A DNA stretch of 64,000 nt, taken from Pseudarthrobacter oxydans (GTDB lineage Bacteria > Actinomycetota > Actinomycetes > Actinomycetales > Micrococcaceae). Below are positions 36,488 through 45,050 of this stretch, piece after piece; positions within the stretch are counted from its first letter, which is position 1; the number at the start of each line of letters is the position of its first letter. The DNA lies in NCBI RefSeq assembly GCF_030812335.1, contig NZ_JAUSSN010000006.1, positions 248,001 through 312,000 on the forward strand, read 5' to 3'. The notes beneath the pieces were generated by a model. That model saw only the letters and a program-made list of their open reading frames with translations. It was not told where the DNA came from and did not search any database. A program made the translations under genes and the position numbers.

Positions 36488-37894
36488 ATGCAAACTGTTG
36501 CCCCTGCCGTCGCCCGCGCCCGTGAACTCTTCGACAGCGGCGCCACCCGTCCGCTGGCCTGGCGGCTGGAGCAACTCGGCAGCCTGCGCCGGATGGTGGC
36601 CGAGCGCCGCACGGAATTTGCCGACGCGCTGGCCAGCGATCTGGGCAAGCACGCCACGGAATCCCTGCTGACCGAAATTGGCTTTGTCACCGCCGAAGCC
36701 GCGCACCTGGAGAAGAACCTCGAGGCCTGGCTGCGGCCCCGCCCCGTCGCCGTCCCACTCGCCGTCCAGCCCGCCAAGGCCTGGACCGAACTGACCCCGC
36801 TGGGGGTGGTGCTGGTGATCGGCCCGTGGAACTACCCGCTGCAGCTGCTGCTCGCCCCGCTGGCCGGCGCCCTCGCCGCCGGCAACACCGTAGTGCTCAA
36901 ACCGAGCGAACACGCCCCCGCCACCTCGGCGGCCCTGGCCCGCTGGATCCCGGAATACCTTCCCGGCGCAGCGGAGGTGGTCCAGGGCGGCATCCCGGAA
37001 ACCACCGCCCTGCTGGCGATGCGCTTTGACCACATCTTCTTTACCGGAGGGGAGGCCGCGGCCAAGGTGGTGCTGCGCGCCGCGGCGGAGCACCTGACCC
37101 CGGTGACCCTGGAACTGGGCGGCAAGTCGCCGGCCTACGTGGACTCCACCACCGACCTGGCGAAGGCGGCCAAGCGGCTCGCCTGGGGCCGGTTCATGAA
37201 CGCCGGGCAGACCTGCGTGGCGCCGGACTACATCCTGGCCACCGAGGACGTGCTGGTTCCGCTGGAACGCGAACTGGTCACCGCGATCGGCGCGCTGTTC
37301 GGCACGGATTCCTCCCGCAGCGAGTCCTACGGCCGGATCGTCAACGACCGGCACTTCGCCCGGATCGCCGCCCTCGCCGACGGCAGCACCGTGGTCCACG
37401 GCGGCGAACGGGACGCCGCCAGCCGCCACTTCGCCCCGACCCTGCTGCGGCCCGCCCCCGGCGACACCGTCATGGGGGAGGAGATCTTCGGCCCGCTGCT
37501 GCCGCTGGTCCCGGTCGCCGGGCGGGACGAGGCCATCCGGATGATCAACGACGGCGCCAAGCCGCTGGCGCTGTACGTGTTCAGCAACGACGCCGACACC
37601 CGCCGGGCGTTCGCCGAACGGACCTCCTCGGGGGCACTGTGCTTCGACGTCCCGGCGGCGCACCTGATGGTTCCGGGGCTGCCCTTCGGCGGGGTCGGCG
37701 GCAGCGGCATGGGCGCCTACCACGGGGAGCATTCGCTCCGGACGTTCTCGCACGAGCGTTCCACTCTCGCCAAAACGTTCCGCCCGGACACCCTGGAGCT
37801 GATCTACCCGCCCTATACCAAGACCAAACACCGGATCATCAGCGCCCTCGCCGGGATGGGCACCGGGCTGCGCAGGCGGCTCCGCCGGCGCTGA
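36488..37894 (+). CDS. Aldehyde dehydrogenase (ALDH3-like)
   Basis: A 468-residue NAD(P)-dependent dehydrogenase. The catalytic Cys lies in NAGQTCVAPD (about 243) and the general base Glu in TLELGGKSP (about 209). The cofactor motif VIGPWNYPL is near 115, and GGVGGSGMG near the C-terminus. The short N-terminus and a membrane-anchor-like basic C-terminal tail (LRRRLRRR) match class 3 (fatty or aromatic aldehyde) enzymes. It precedes a LysR regulator on the other strand; whether that controls it is unknown. Confidence 0.93.
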   Translation: MQTVAPAVARARELFDSGATRPLAWRLEQLGSLRRMVAERRTEFADALASDLGKHATESLLTEIGFVTAEAAHLEKNLEAWLRPRPVAVPLAVQPAKAWTELTPLGVVLVIGPWNYPLQLLLAPLAGALAAGNTVVLKPSEHAPATSAALARWIPEYLPGAAEVVQGGIPETTALLAMRFDHIFFTGGEAAAKVVLRAAAEHLTPVTLELGGKSPAYVDSTTDLAKAAKRLAWGRFMNAGQTCVAPDYILATEDVLVPLERELVTAIGALFGTDSSRSESYGRIVNDRHFARIAALADGSTVVHGGERDAASRHFAPTLLRPAPGDTVMGEEIFGPLLPLVPVAGRDEAIRMINDGAKPLALYVFSNDADTRRAFAERTSSGALCFDVPAAHLMVPGLPFGGVGGSGMGAYHGEHSLRTFSHERSTLAKTFRPDTLELIYPPYTKTKHRIISALAGMGTGLRRRLRRR

Positions 37895-37914
37895 CCCGGC
37901 GTTGACCCGATGAC

Positions 37915-38847
37915 TCAGGCCTGGCGCGGGACCGCCTGCTTCAGGGCCGGGGAGTTGAAGGTGTCGGCCAGCAGTTCAACGAAGAGCTGGACCTGGGCGG
38001 TCTGCTTCTCATTGATCAGCAGGGCAAAGACGTTGCGGGCCAGCCGGATCTCGGGAACGTCCAGCACCACCACCCCGGCCGGGCGGTGCAGCAGGGCCAG
38101 CTCGGGAACCAGCGCCGCGCCCAGCCCGGCCGCGGCCATCTCGAGGCTGGCATGGAAGTCGTCGCTGTAGGCCACGACCCGGGGGTGCAGGTTGCAGCTG
38201 GCGAAGAGCCGCTCGATCACTGTGGCGTCGGACGTGCCGGGGTGGTGCACAATCCACGGCATGTCGGAGAGGTGGTCGGCCGCGACCTTCGACTCCGTGC
38301 CGATGCCCCAGGCCGCCGGCAGCACCACCCGGAAGTCGTCGTCGCCGATCCACTGCCGCTTCACGGTGTGCGGCCACGCGAGGCCCGACTGCCCCACCTG
38401 GTAGACCAGGGCAACGTCGAGTTCGCCGCCGGTGCGCAGGCCTTGGATGGTCTGGGCGGGCTCGGCCACGGAGACGCGCAGGTCGATGCCGAGTTTCTTC
38501 CAGGCCGGGTTCGCCAGGATCCGCGGCAGCACAAAGGTCGCCAGACTGGGGAAGATGCCCAGCCGGAGCTCCTGCCGGGTGGTGTCCCCGGTGCGCGAGG
38601 CCGCCGCCATGAGCGCGTCGATGTCCGTGAGGACCTTGGCCGCGTGCCGGGTCATGACCAGGGCCGCCTCGGTGGGCTGGATGCTGCGGGCCGAGCGCTG
38701 GAACAGCTCGACGCCGGTGTCGCGTTCCAGGGCGGACATCTGCTGGGAAACGGCCGACGCGGTGTAGCCGAGCCGGGTGGCGGCCGCCGCGAACGATCCC
38801 AGCCGGGTCACTTCGACGAGGGTCCGCAGATGGACGGGGTTAATCAA
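37915..38847 (-). CDS. LysR family transcriptional regulator
   Basis: A 310-residue regulator. The winged helix-turn-helix occupies residues 1-60 (LGYTASAVSQQMSALERDTG), and the effector-binding domain follows (LRLGIFPSLATFVLP onward). The TTG at 38847 is clearly the best start: GAAGGG sits seven bases upstream and the protein then begins at INPVHLRTLVEV, the usual LysR N-terminus. The upstream frame continues without similarity. It is divergent from the lipid operon at 39032 with a 184-base gap, so it is a natural candidate to regulate that operon, or the ALDH that ends 20 bases away. Confidence 0.92.
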   Translation of the reverse strand: MINPVHLRTLVEVTRLGSFAAAATRLGYTASAVSQQMSALERDTGVELFQRSARSIQPTEAALVMTRHAAKVLTDIDALMAAASRTGDTTRQELRLGIFPSLATFVLPRILANPAWKKLGIDLRVSVAEPAQTIQGLRTGGELDVALVYQVGQSGLAWPHTVKRQWIGDDDFRVVLPAAWGIGTESKVAADHLSDMPWIVHHPGTSDATVIERLFASCNLHPRVVAYSDDFHASLEMAAAGLGAALVPELALLHRPAGVVVLDVPEIRLARNVFALLINEKQTAQVQLFVELLADTFNSPALKQAVPRQA

Positions 38848-39031
38848 AGGTCTGCCCTTCGCAGGTTCCGGTGAGGCGGGACCGCAATCCCGCTTCATTC
38901 TGGCACATTGGTTCGAAGTAAAAATGTGGAAAGTCGCACACATCCGTCGGCCCTCCGGCGACGAATTGTCCATAAGACGATTCACCCGGACGATCCAGGC
39001 AATCGATGTACCAGCCAACAGGAGCAGATCA
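38848..39031. promoter_or_regulatory. Divergent promoter region between LysR gene and lipid operon
   Basis: These 184 bases hold no gene. ACATCC (38940-38945), 15 bases, then ACGAAT (38961-38966) weakly resembles the M. tuberculosis SigK promoter (CCATCC...CCGAAT), which drives the homologous operon there. A LysR-type T-N11-A site cannot be singled out by eye. Confidence 0.35.
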
Positions 39032-40417
39032 GTGTCAGATGCAGCAGGGATTCCCGAGGGCCGGCGCGTAGCCGTGATTGGCAGCGGTGTGGCGGGACTG
39101 ACCGCCGCCTACGTGCTGAACCGGCAGGACTCCGTGACCCTGTTCGAAGCCGACTCCAGGCTCGGCGGCCACGCCCACACCCACGACGTGCCGCAGGCCG
39201 GCGGCCCCGTGCTCGGGATCGACACCGGCTTCATCGTCCACAACGAACGGACCTATCCCACGCTGCTGCGGCTCTTCGCCGAACTGGGCATCGAAACCCA
39301 GGACTCGGAAATGAGCATGTCCGTCCGCTGCGACGGTTGCGGCCTGGAATACGCTGGCGCCCGGGCCAAGGGCCGCGGCATCCTTCCCCGGCCCGCCACG
39401 CTGCTGCGCGGACGCTACCTGCTGATGCTGCTTGAGGTGATGCGCTTTTACCGCAAGGCCCGCGCTCTGCTCTCCGAGGAGAACAGTCCAAGCGGGCCGG
39501 AGCTGACCCTGGGCGAGTTCCTGGCCCGGGAGAAGTTAAGCAGCTACTTCATCTCGCACTTCATGACCCCGATCGTCAGCGCCGTCTGGTCCTGCGACCC
39601 CACCACGGCCCTGGCCTATCCGGCCCGCTACCTCTTCACCTTCCTGGCCCACCACGGCCTGCTCGGCGTCTCGGGCTCCCCGCAGTGGCGCACCGTCACC
39701 GGCGGCTCGCGCAGCTACGTGGAGAAGGTTGCCGCCACGCTGCCGGAAATCCGCCTCTCCAGCCCGGTCACCGGAGTGCGCCGCCACGCGGACGGGGTGG
39801 TGCTGACCACCAGCACCGGTGCGGGAACACTGACCACGGAAACCTTCGACGCCGTCGTGATCGCCACCCACCCGGCCCAGGCACTGGGCATGCTCACCGA
39901 CGCCTCGCCGGCCGAGCGGGCCGCGCTCGGCGGGATGCCGTACTCGGTCAACCACACCGTCTTCCACCGCGACGCCGCCGTGCTGCCGTCCAGCGACAAC
40001 GCCAAGGCGTCCTGGAACTACCGGCTGCCCTCCTGCGACGCCCGCCCGGACAAGGTCCTGGTCAGCTACGACATGACCCGGCTCCAGCGGCTGGCGCCCG
40101 TGGACGGCGGGCGCTACATCGTCAGCCTGGGCGAATCCGAACTGATCGCGGACAACACCGTGATCGAGCGGATGGTCTACGAGCACCCGCAGTACACCCC
40201 CGACTCGCTCCGGGCCCAGCAGCGCATCCTCGCCCTGGGCGATGACCGGCTGGCCTTCGCCGGCGCGTACCACGGCTGGGGTTTCCACGAGGACGGCGCC
40301 CTCTCCGGGGTCCGGGCGGCGGCGCGGCTCGGACGCGAGTGGGACGACGCCGGCGTCGCGCTTGGTACGGTTTCCCTGGACCCGGACCTGCAGACCGTCC
40401 CCGCGGAGGGCTCATGA
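39032..40417 (+). CDS. FAD-dependent oxidoreductase (amine-oxidase fold), first gene of lipid operon
   Basis: A 461-residue flavoprotein. The dinucleotide-binding motif GSGVAG is at residues 17-22, followed by the acidic strand end LFEADSRLGGH, and a C-terminal FAD motif (LAFAGAYHGWGFHEDG). GTG 39032 follows AGGAG at seven bases. It is the counterpart by order and type of Rv0449c in M. tuberculosis. Related proteins encoded beside cyclopropane synthase genes are thought to dehydrogenate or isomerise fatty acyl chains of phospholipids, but the reaction of this protein is unproven. It overlaps the next gene by ATGA. Confidence 0.88.
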   Translation: MSDAAGIPEGRRVAVIGSGVAGLTAAYVLNRQDSVTLFEADSRLGGHAHTHDVPQAGGPVLGIDTGFIVHNERTYPTLLRLFAELGIETQDSEMSMSVRCDGCGLEYAGARAKGRGILPRPATLLRGRYLLMLLEVMRFYRKARALLSEENSPSGPELTLGEFLAREKLSSYFISHFMTPIVSAVWSCDPTTALAYPARYLFTFLAHHGLLGVSGSPQWRTVTGGSRSYVEKVAATLPEIRLSSPVTGVRRHADGVVLTTSTGAGTLTTETFDAVVIATHPAQALGMLTDASPAERAALGGMPYSVNHTVFHRDAAVLPSSDNAKASWNYRLPSCDARPDKVLVSYDMTRLQRLAPVDGGRYIVSLGESELIADNTVIERMVYEHPQYTPDSLRAQQRILALGDDRLAFAGAYHGWGFHEDGALSGVRAAARLGREWDDAGVALGTVSLDPDLQTVPAEGS

Positions 40418-41145
40418 GCGCCTCAGCAGCCGTCTACCGCACCTCCATCGCGCATGTGCGGCGCACCCCGCTGAAGAACGCGTTCACCTACCGCAGTTAC
40501 AGCTGGTATGTCGACGTTGACCGGCTGCCGGTGCTGCCCCGGCTGCTCCGGCCGCTCGCCGGGTTCCGCGTCGCGGACCACCTGGGCGACCCGGACGGCA
40601 CGCTCCGCGGCAACGTCGAGGCGTTCCTGGCCACCCGGGGGATTGACCTCGACGGCGGCCGGATCACGATGCTCGCCAGCGCCCGGGTGTTCGGGCACGT
40701 GTTCAACCCGCTGAGCCTGTTCTGGTGCCACAACGCCGCCGGGGAGCTGCGCTGCGTCCTCGCCGAGGTCCACAACACCTACGGCGAACGGCACTGCTAC
40801 CTCCTGGAGACGGACGACGCCGGCCGGGCCAGCGTCCCGAAAGCGTTCTACGTCTCACCGTTCAACGACGTCGCAGGCCAGTACCGGATGAAGCTTCCGG
40901 AACCCGGCGACCGGCTCGCCGTCTCGATCGTCCTGGAGCGCGAGGGGCAGCAGCCCTTCATCGCCAGCGTGGACGGCGAACGCCACGACGCCACCGCGCG
41001 GAACATCCTCGCCACGGCGCTCGCGGTCCCGCTGGCACCCCTGCGCGTCTCGGCACAGATCCGCTGGCAGGGAATCAAGCTTTGGGCACGCCGGCTGCCC
41101 CTCATCAAACGACCGCACCACCCTTCACAGGAGGCAGTTCAGTGA
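40414..41145 (+). CDS. DUF1365 family protein
   Basis: A 243-residue protein. Family hallmarks include the N-terminal VYRTSIAHVRRTPLKNAFTYRSY (key part HVRRTPLKNAFTY), NPLSLFWCH near 100, and VSPFNDVAGQYRMK near 150. DUF1365 proteins are found almost only in operons with the FAD oxidoreductase and CFA-synthase-like proteins flanking this one. Function unknown, presumably in the same lipid pathway. It overlaps both neighbours (ATGA, GTGA), which implies translational coupling and matched expression. Confidence 0.92.
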   Translation: MSASAAVYRTSIAHVRRTPLKNAFTYRSYSWYVDVDRLPVLPRLLRPLAGFRVADHLGDPDGTLRGNVEAFLATRGIDLDGGRITMLASARVFGHVFNPLSLFWCHNAAGELRCVLAEVHNTYGERHCYLLETDDAGRASVPKAFYVSPFNDVAGQYRMKLPEPGDRLAVSIVLEREGQQPFIASVDGERHDATARNILATALAVPLAPLRVSAQIRWQGIKLWARRLPLIKRPHHPSQEAVQ

Positions 41146-42515
41146 CTATGACCGAAGCGACCGGATCCGGCGCTGCGCGCCGGGCCGACGAGGTCGCAGC
41201 CCCCTACACCGTCCCGCAGCCGCCCGCCGTGGTCGACGCCGGCATCTGGCCCAGCATCGCCGCCGTCCCCTCCGGCCTGAAGGTCGCCGTCGCCGGCCGG
41301 GTTGCCGAGGCCATCTTCAAAGCCGCGGTCCGCCGGCTGCCGCTGGAGGTCCGCTACCCGGACGGCACCGTCCTGGGCAAGCCGGCCACCCCCGGGCAGA
41401 CGTACCCCGTTATGACCCTGAACCGTCCCGAGGCGTTCGCGGCCCGGCTCGGCGACGGCGGACTGATCGGCCTGGGGGAGTCGTTTATGGCTGGCGAGTG
41501 GGACGCCGACGACCTCACCGCCGTCATGGAGGTGTTCGCCGCCCGGGTGGGATCGCTGGTGCCCGAGCCGCTGCAGAAACTCCGCGCGCTCTACCTGCCG
41601 CGCCAGCCGCGGAAGGAACGCAACACCGAGCAGAACACCCGCTCCAACATCTCCCGGCACTATGACCTCTCGAACGAGCTGTTCGCCACGTTCCTGGACG
41701 ACACCATGACTTACTCCAGCGCCATCTTCCCGGAATCCGGCGAGGCGCTGAAGGGCGTCGCCTGGAACGGCCTGGCCGCCGCGCAGCAGGCCAAGATCGA
41801 CCGCCTGCTGGACAAGGCCGGCGTCGGGCGGGGCACCCGGGTGCTGGAAATCGGCACCGGCTGGGGCGAGCTCGCCCTCCGGGCCGCCCAGCGCGGCGCC
41901 ACCGTCTACTCCGTCACCCTCTCCAGCGAGCAGCAGGAACTGGCCCGCAAGCGCGTCGCCAACGCCGGCTACACGGACGCCGTCACGATCGAGCTCAAGG
42001 ACTACCGCGCGGTTGAGGGCGAGTACGACGCCGTTGTGTCCGTGGAGATGATCGAGGCCGTGGGCTTCGAGTACTGGGCCACGTACTTCCAGACGATCGA
42101 GCGGGTCCTGGCCCCCGGCGGGAAGGTCGCCATCCAGGCCATCACCATCGCGCACGACCGGCTGCTGGCCACCCGCTCCAGCTACACCTGGGTGCACAAG
42201 TACATCTTCCCGGGCGGCGTCATTCCCTCCGTGCGGGCCATCGAGGACATCACGGAGAAGCAGACCGGACTGCGCGTCCGCGAACGCCTCGCCATGGGGG
42301 AGCACTACGCCCAGACGCTGCGGCTCTGGGAGGAGCGCTTCATGGCCCGCTCCGCCGACGTCCAGGCACTGGGCTTCGACGAGATCTTCCAGCGCATGTG
42401 GCTGTTCTACCTCTGCTACTCCCGCGCGGGCTTCGAGACCGGCTACCTCGACGTGCAGCAGATCGTGCTCGACCGCCGGACAGCAGGCGAGGCGACCGGC
42501 GGATCCGCCGCATGA
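41142..42515 (+). CDS. Cyclopropane-fatty-acid synthase-like methyltransferase (UfaA1-like)
   Basis: A 457-residue SAM-dependent lipid methyltransferase that modifies unsaturated acyl chains of membrane phospholipids. The N-terminal lipid-binding region (to about 165) precedes the SAM domain, with motif VLEIGTGWGE near 233 and the VSVEMIEAVG segment near 300. Where E. coli Cfa has a catalytic His-containing HTIG, this has QAITIAHDR, the form found in mycobacterial UfaA1-type proteins that methylate oleate toward 10-methyl stearate. GTG 41142 is seven bases after AGGAGG. Position after DUF1365 matches Rv0447c. The exact product is not determined. Confidence 0.9.
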   Translation: MTMTEATGSGAARRADEVAAPYTVPQPPAVVDAGIWPSIAAVPSGLKVAVAGRVAEAIFKAAVRRLPLEVRYPDGTVLGKPATPGQTYPVMTLNRPEAFAARLGDGGLIGLGESFMAGEWDADDLTAVMEVFAARVGSLVPEPLQKLRALYLPRQPRKERNTEQNTRSNISRHYDLSNELFATFLDDTMTYSSAIFPESGEALKGVAWNGLAAAQQAKIDRLLDKAGVGRGTRVLEIGTGWGELALRAAQRGATVYSVTLSSEQQELARKRVANAGYTDAVTIELKDYRAVEGEYDAVVSVEMIEAVGFEYWATYFQTIERVLAPGGKVAIQAITIAHDRLLATRSSYTWVHKYIFPGGVIPSVRAIEDITEKQTGLRVRERLAMGEHYAQTLRLWEERFMARSADVQALGFDEIFQRMWLFYLCYSRAGFETGYLDVQQIVLDRRTAGEATGGSAA

Positions 42516-43750
42516 CGGCGCCGCTCGCGGCCCTGATCGAGGAGGTCCTGCGGCCGCTGGCCGGCGGGGACCTCCCGGTCCGGCTCGTGGTGTGGGACGG
42601 CAGCGAGGCCGGCCCGGCCGGCGCCCCCGTGGTTAGGCTGAACTCGCCCGACGCCGTCCGGCGGCTGCTCTGGGCGCCCGGGGAACTCGGCGCCGCCCAG
42701 GCGTACGTCACCGGGGAGCTGGACGTCGACGGCGACCTCAACTCCGTCCTCGAGCACCTCTGGAAGGTGGTCCGGAACCGGGGCCTTTCCGGCGTCCGGC
42801 CCACGCCCGCGGTGCTGGCCGGGGCCGCACGGATTGCCCGCGCGGCCGGGGCGCTCGGGGGGCCGCCCCCGCCGCCGGCCAGCCAGGCCCGTGTCAAGGG
42901 CAGGCTGCACAGCCTGATCCGCGACCGCGCGGCGATTAGTCACCACTACGACCTCAGCAATGACTTCTATGCGCTGATCCTGGATCCGCAGATGGCCTAC
43001 TCGAGCGGGTACTGGACGAACTCCTCAGCGAACTACGGGCTGGAGGACGCGCAGCGGGACAAACTGGACCTGGTCTGCCGCAAGATCGGCCTCAAACCGG
43101 GGATGCGGCTGCTGGATGTCGGCTGCGGCTGGGGATCGCTGAGCCTGCACGCCGCGCAGCACTATGGCGCCGAGGTGGTCGGCGTGACCTTGTCCGGGGA
43201 GCAGAAGGCGTTCATTGACGCCCGCATCCGCGAACGCGGCCTCGAAGGGCACGTGGACATCAGGATCCAGGACTACCGGGAAATACCCGACGGGCCGTTC
43301 GACGCCGTCGCCTCCCTGGAGATGGGCGAGCACGTCGGCCAGCGGAACTACCCCGTCTATGCCGCCGCGCTGTTCAGCAACGTCACGCCCGGCGGCCGGG
43401 TGCTGGTCCAGCAGATGTCCCGCCGCGGCAGGCACCCCGGGGGCGGGCCGTTCATTGAGTCCTTCATCGCCCCGGACATGCACATGCGTCCGGTGGGGGA
43501 GACGCTGGGCTTCCTGGAGGACGCCGGCCTGGAGATCGAGGCGGTGCAGGGCATGCGCCGGGACTACGTCCGGACCCTCGAGGCCTGGTACGCGAAATTC
43601 GAGGAGAACCACGCGGCCGCCGTCGCGATGATGGGCGAGGAGATCGCCCGGGTCTGGCGGCTCTACCTCGTGGGCGCGCTGCGCAGCTTCGCCGAGCACC
43701 GGATGGGCGTGGAGCAGATCCTCTGCAGCAGGCCGGAGGCCGGCGGGTAG
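42512..43750 (+). CDS. Second cyclopropane-fatty-acid synthase-like methyltransferase
   Basis: A 412-residue paralogue of the preceding gene, overlapping it by ATGA. The SAM motif LLDVGCGWGSLSLHA is near 199, ASLEMGEHVGQRNY near 270 (the bicarbonate-binding Glu region of Cfa), and HYDLSNDFY near 145. The next motif is VQQMSRRG, so it differs from both E. coli Cfa and the QAITI group. A Pro-rich linker (GGPPPPPAS) lies near 113. It is an extra member compared with the three-gene mycobacterial arrangement. It may act on a different position or product; this is inference. A terminator follows. Confidence 0.87.
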   Translation: MTAPLAALIEEVLRPLAGGDLPVRLVVWDGSEAGPAGAPVVRLNSPDAVRRLLWAPGELGAAQAYVTGELDVDGDLNSVLEHLWKVVRNRGLSGVRPTPAVLAGAARIARAAGALGGPPPPPASQARVKGRLHSLIRDRAAISHHYDLSNDFYALILDPQMAYSSGYWTNSSANYGLEDAQRDKLDLVCRKIGLKPGMRLLDVGCGWGSLSLHAAQHYGAEVVGVTLSGEQKAFIDARIRERGLEGHVDIRIQDYREIPDGPFDAVASLEMGEHVGQRNYPVYAAALFSNVTPGGRVLVQQMSRRGRHPGGGPFIESFIAPDMHMRPVGETLGFLEDAGLEIEAVQGMRRDYVRTLEAWYAKFEENHAAAVAMMGEEIARVWRLYLVGALRSFAEHRMGVEQILCSRPEAGG

Positions 43751-43801
43751 GCAGCGTCAGGTGTCTCACAGCAGCAACTGTTAGGCGTCTCAGGCTCGAA
43801 G

Positions 43802-43835
43802 AAGGCGGGCACCCCCTGGGTGCCCGCCTTTCGCG
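43802..43835 (+). terminator. Intrinsic terminator after the lipid operon
   Basis: A 13-bp perfect stem (43802-43814 with 43818-43830), CCT loop, TTTCG tail. Confidence 0.85.
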
Positions 43836-44273
43836 TGTTTCCGGACACCACATCTAGTGCTTAACCGCACTCCGGACCCCCGGCGGGCGCCGCCGCGACA
43901 CGCCGTCTTCCGCGCGACACGCAAGGGAGTTAATTGTGCAAAGGTACTCCACAGCCTGTGGATTTCGTCCGGTAAAACGGCGGAAACCCGGACATTTTGA
44001 GGCACCCCGCCTGTGGACTGGCGGTGCATTAAATGACATACTTGTAATACATCATCTTGGGGTCCACATCGGGCTCTTGCACTACATGTAGTATCGACAT
44101 ACAGTTCCAGCGGAGCAGCAGTGCTCGCCAGGCAAGGCCAGTATCGGATCAGGATTCCTGTCCCGGAGCGGCCCGCCCGGACCACTGGCACCAGAGACTC
44201 AGCTCAACAGCCGCAGCTCCAGAGCAGTAAACATTTCGCAGTACCAAAGACTTCAACAAAGGGGACAGGGACC
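43836..44273 (+). promoter_or_regulatory. nrdHIEF upstream region
   Basis: No gene is visible in these 438 bases. It carries two NrdR-like boxes (listed separately) and a long leader before nrdH. AAAGGGGACAGGGACC provides the nrdH ribosome-binding site. Confidence 0.6.
44036..44094 (+). promoter_or_regulatory. Pair of NrdR-like boxes upstream of nrdH
   Basis: ACATACTTGTAATACA (44036-44051) and GCACTACATGTAGTAT (44079-44094) both resemble the NrdR consensus ACACWATATATTGTGT; the second has a perfect ACTACATGTAGT palindrome. They are 43 bases apart start to start, about four helical turns, as needed for cooperative binding. The second overlaps a -10-like TAGTAT (44089-44094), consistent with repression when dATP is high. 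Confidence 0.65.
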
Positions 44274-44519
44274 ATGACCGTAACGGTTTACACGAAGCCG
44301 GCCTGTGTTCAGTGCAACGCGACATACCGCGCGCTGGATAAGAAGGGCATCACCTACCAGAGCGTCGACATCTCGCAGGATGCGGATGCCCTCGAGCGCC
44401 TGAAGGCCCTCGGCTACATGCAGGCCCCGGTTGTCGTCACCGACCAGGACCACTGGTCCGGGTTCCGCCCCGACAAGATCGAAGAACTGGCGCAGGCCTA
44501 CGCCGTCGCCGTGGCCTGA
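44274..44519 (+). CDS. nrdH: Glutaredoxin-like protein NrdH
   Basis: An 81-residue thioredoxin-fold electron donor to class Ib ribonucleotide reductase. The redox motif is CVQC at residues 11-14, in VYTKPACVQCNATYRALDKKG (key part CVQCNATYRAL), and the C-terminal WSGFRPDKI is the NrdH hallmark. First gene of nrdHIEF. Confidence 0.96.
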   Translation: MTVTVYTKPACVQCNATYRALDKKGITYQSVDISQDADALERLKALGYMQAPVVVTDQDHWSGFRPDKIEELAQAYAVAVA

Positions 44520-44561
44520 ACCGCTTCGAACGAAAACACGTCAGATGAGGTGAGCAGCTCC

Positions 44562-45050
44562 ATGGCACTGGCAACAGCCGCCACGACGCCGGCTACCGGC
44601 GCCGGGCCGGTGACGGCAGACGCCCGGACCACCGCCAGCCACCTCATCTACTTCTCCTCCTCCTCGGAGAACACCGCACGCTTCATCAGGAAGCTCGGCG
44701 TCGACGCGGCCCGGATCCCGCTCCATTCGCGGGAACCCGCGCTCGTGGCAACCGAACCCTACGTGCTGGTGCTTCCCACCTACGGCGGCACCGGGGGAGA
44801 GGGGTCAGTTCCGAAGCAGGTCATCCGCTTCCTGAACGATCCGCGCAACCGGCAGCAGCTCCGGGGCGTGATCGGGGCGGGCAACACGAATTTTGGGGAC
44901 AACTACTGCATGGCCGGCGACATCATCGCCGCCAAATGCCAGGTCCCGCACCTATATCGATTCGAACTCATGGGGACGCCGGAAGACGTCAGCCGTGTAC
45001 AACAAGGATTGGAAGAATTTTGGACACGACTGTCGCAAGAACAGAAGTAG
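44562..45050 (+). CDS. nrdI: Flavodoxin-like protein NrdI
   Basis: A 162-residue flavodoxin-like protein that supplies the oxidant for assembling the dimanganese-tyrosyl radical cofactor of NrdF. Visible motifs are [14 protein letters not shown] (FMN phosphate loop), [17 protein letters not shown] and [14 protein letters not shown]. Length is normal, with a 20-residue Ala/Thr N-terminal extension. The ATG at 44562 is nine bases after GAGGTGA. Its end overlaps nrdE by 31 bases in my start choice. Confidence 0.95.
   Translation: MALATAATTPATGAGPVTADARTTASHLIYFSSSSENTARFIRKLGVDAARIPLHSREPALVATEPYVLVLPTYGGTGGEGSVPKQVIRFLNDPRNRQQLRGVIGAGNTNFGDNYCMAGDIIAAKCQVPHLYRFELMGTPEDVSRVQQGLEEFWTRLSQEQK

Noticed and set aside
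35882..37831. A 649-codon minus-strand frame covering the ALDH and DUF2004 genes
   Set aside because: Only its last 168 codons (35882-36388) encode a recognisable protein; the rest is antisense to the aldehyde dehydrogenase.
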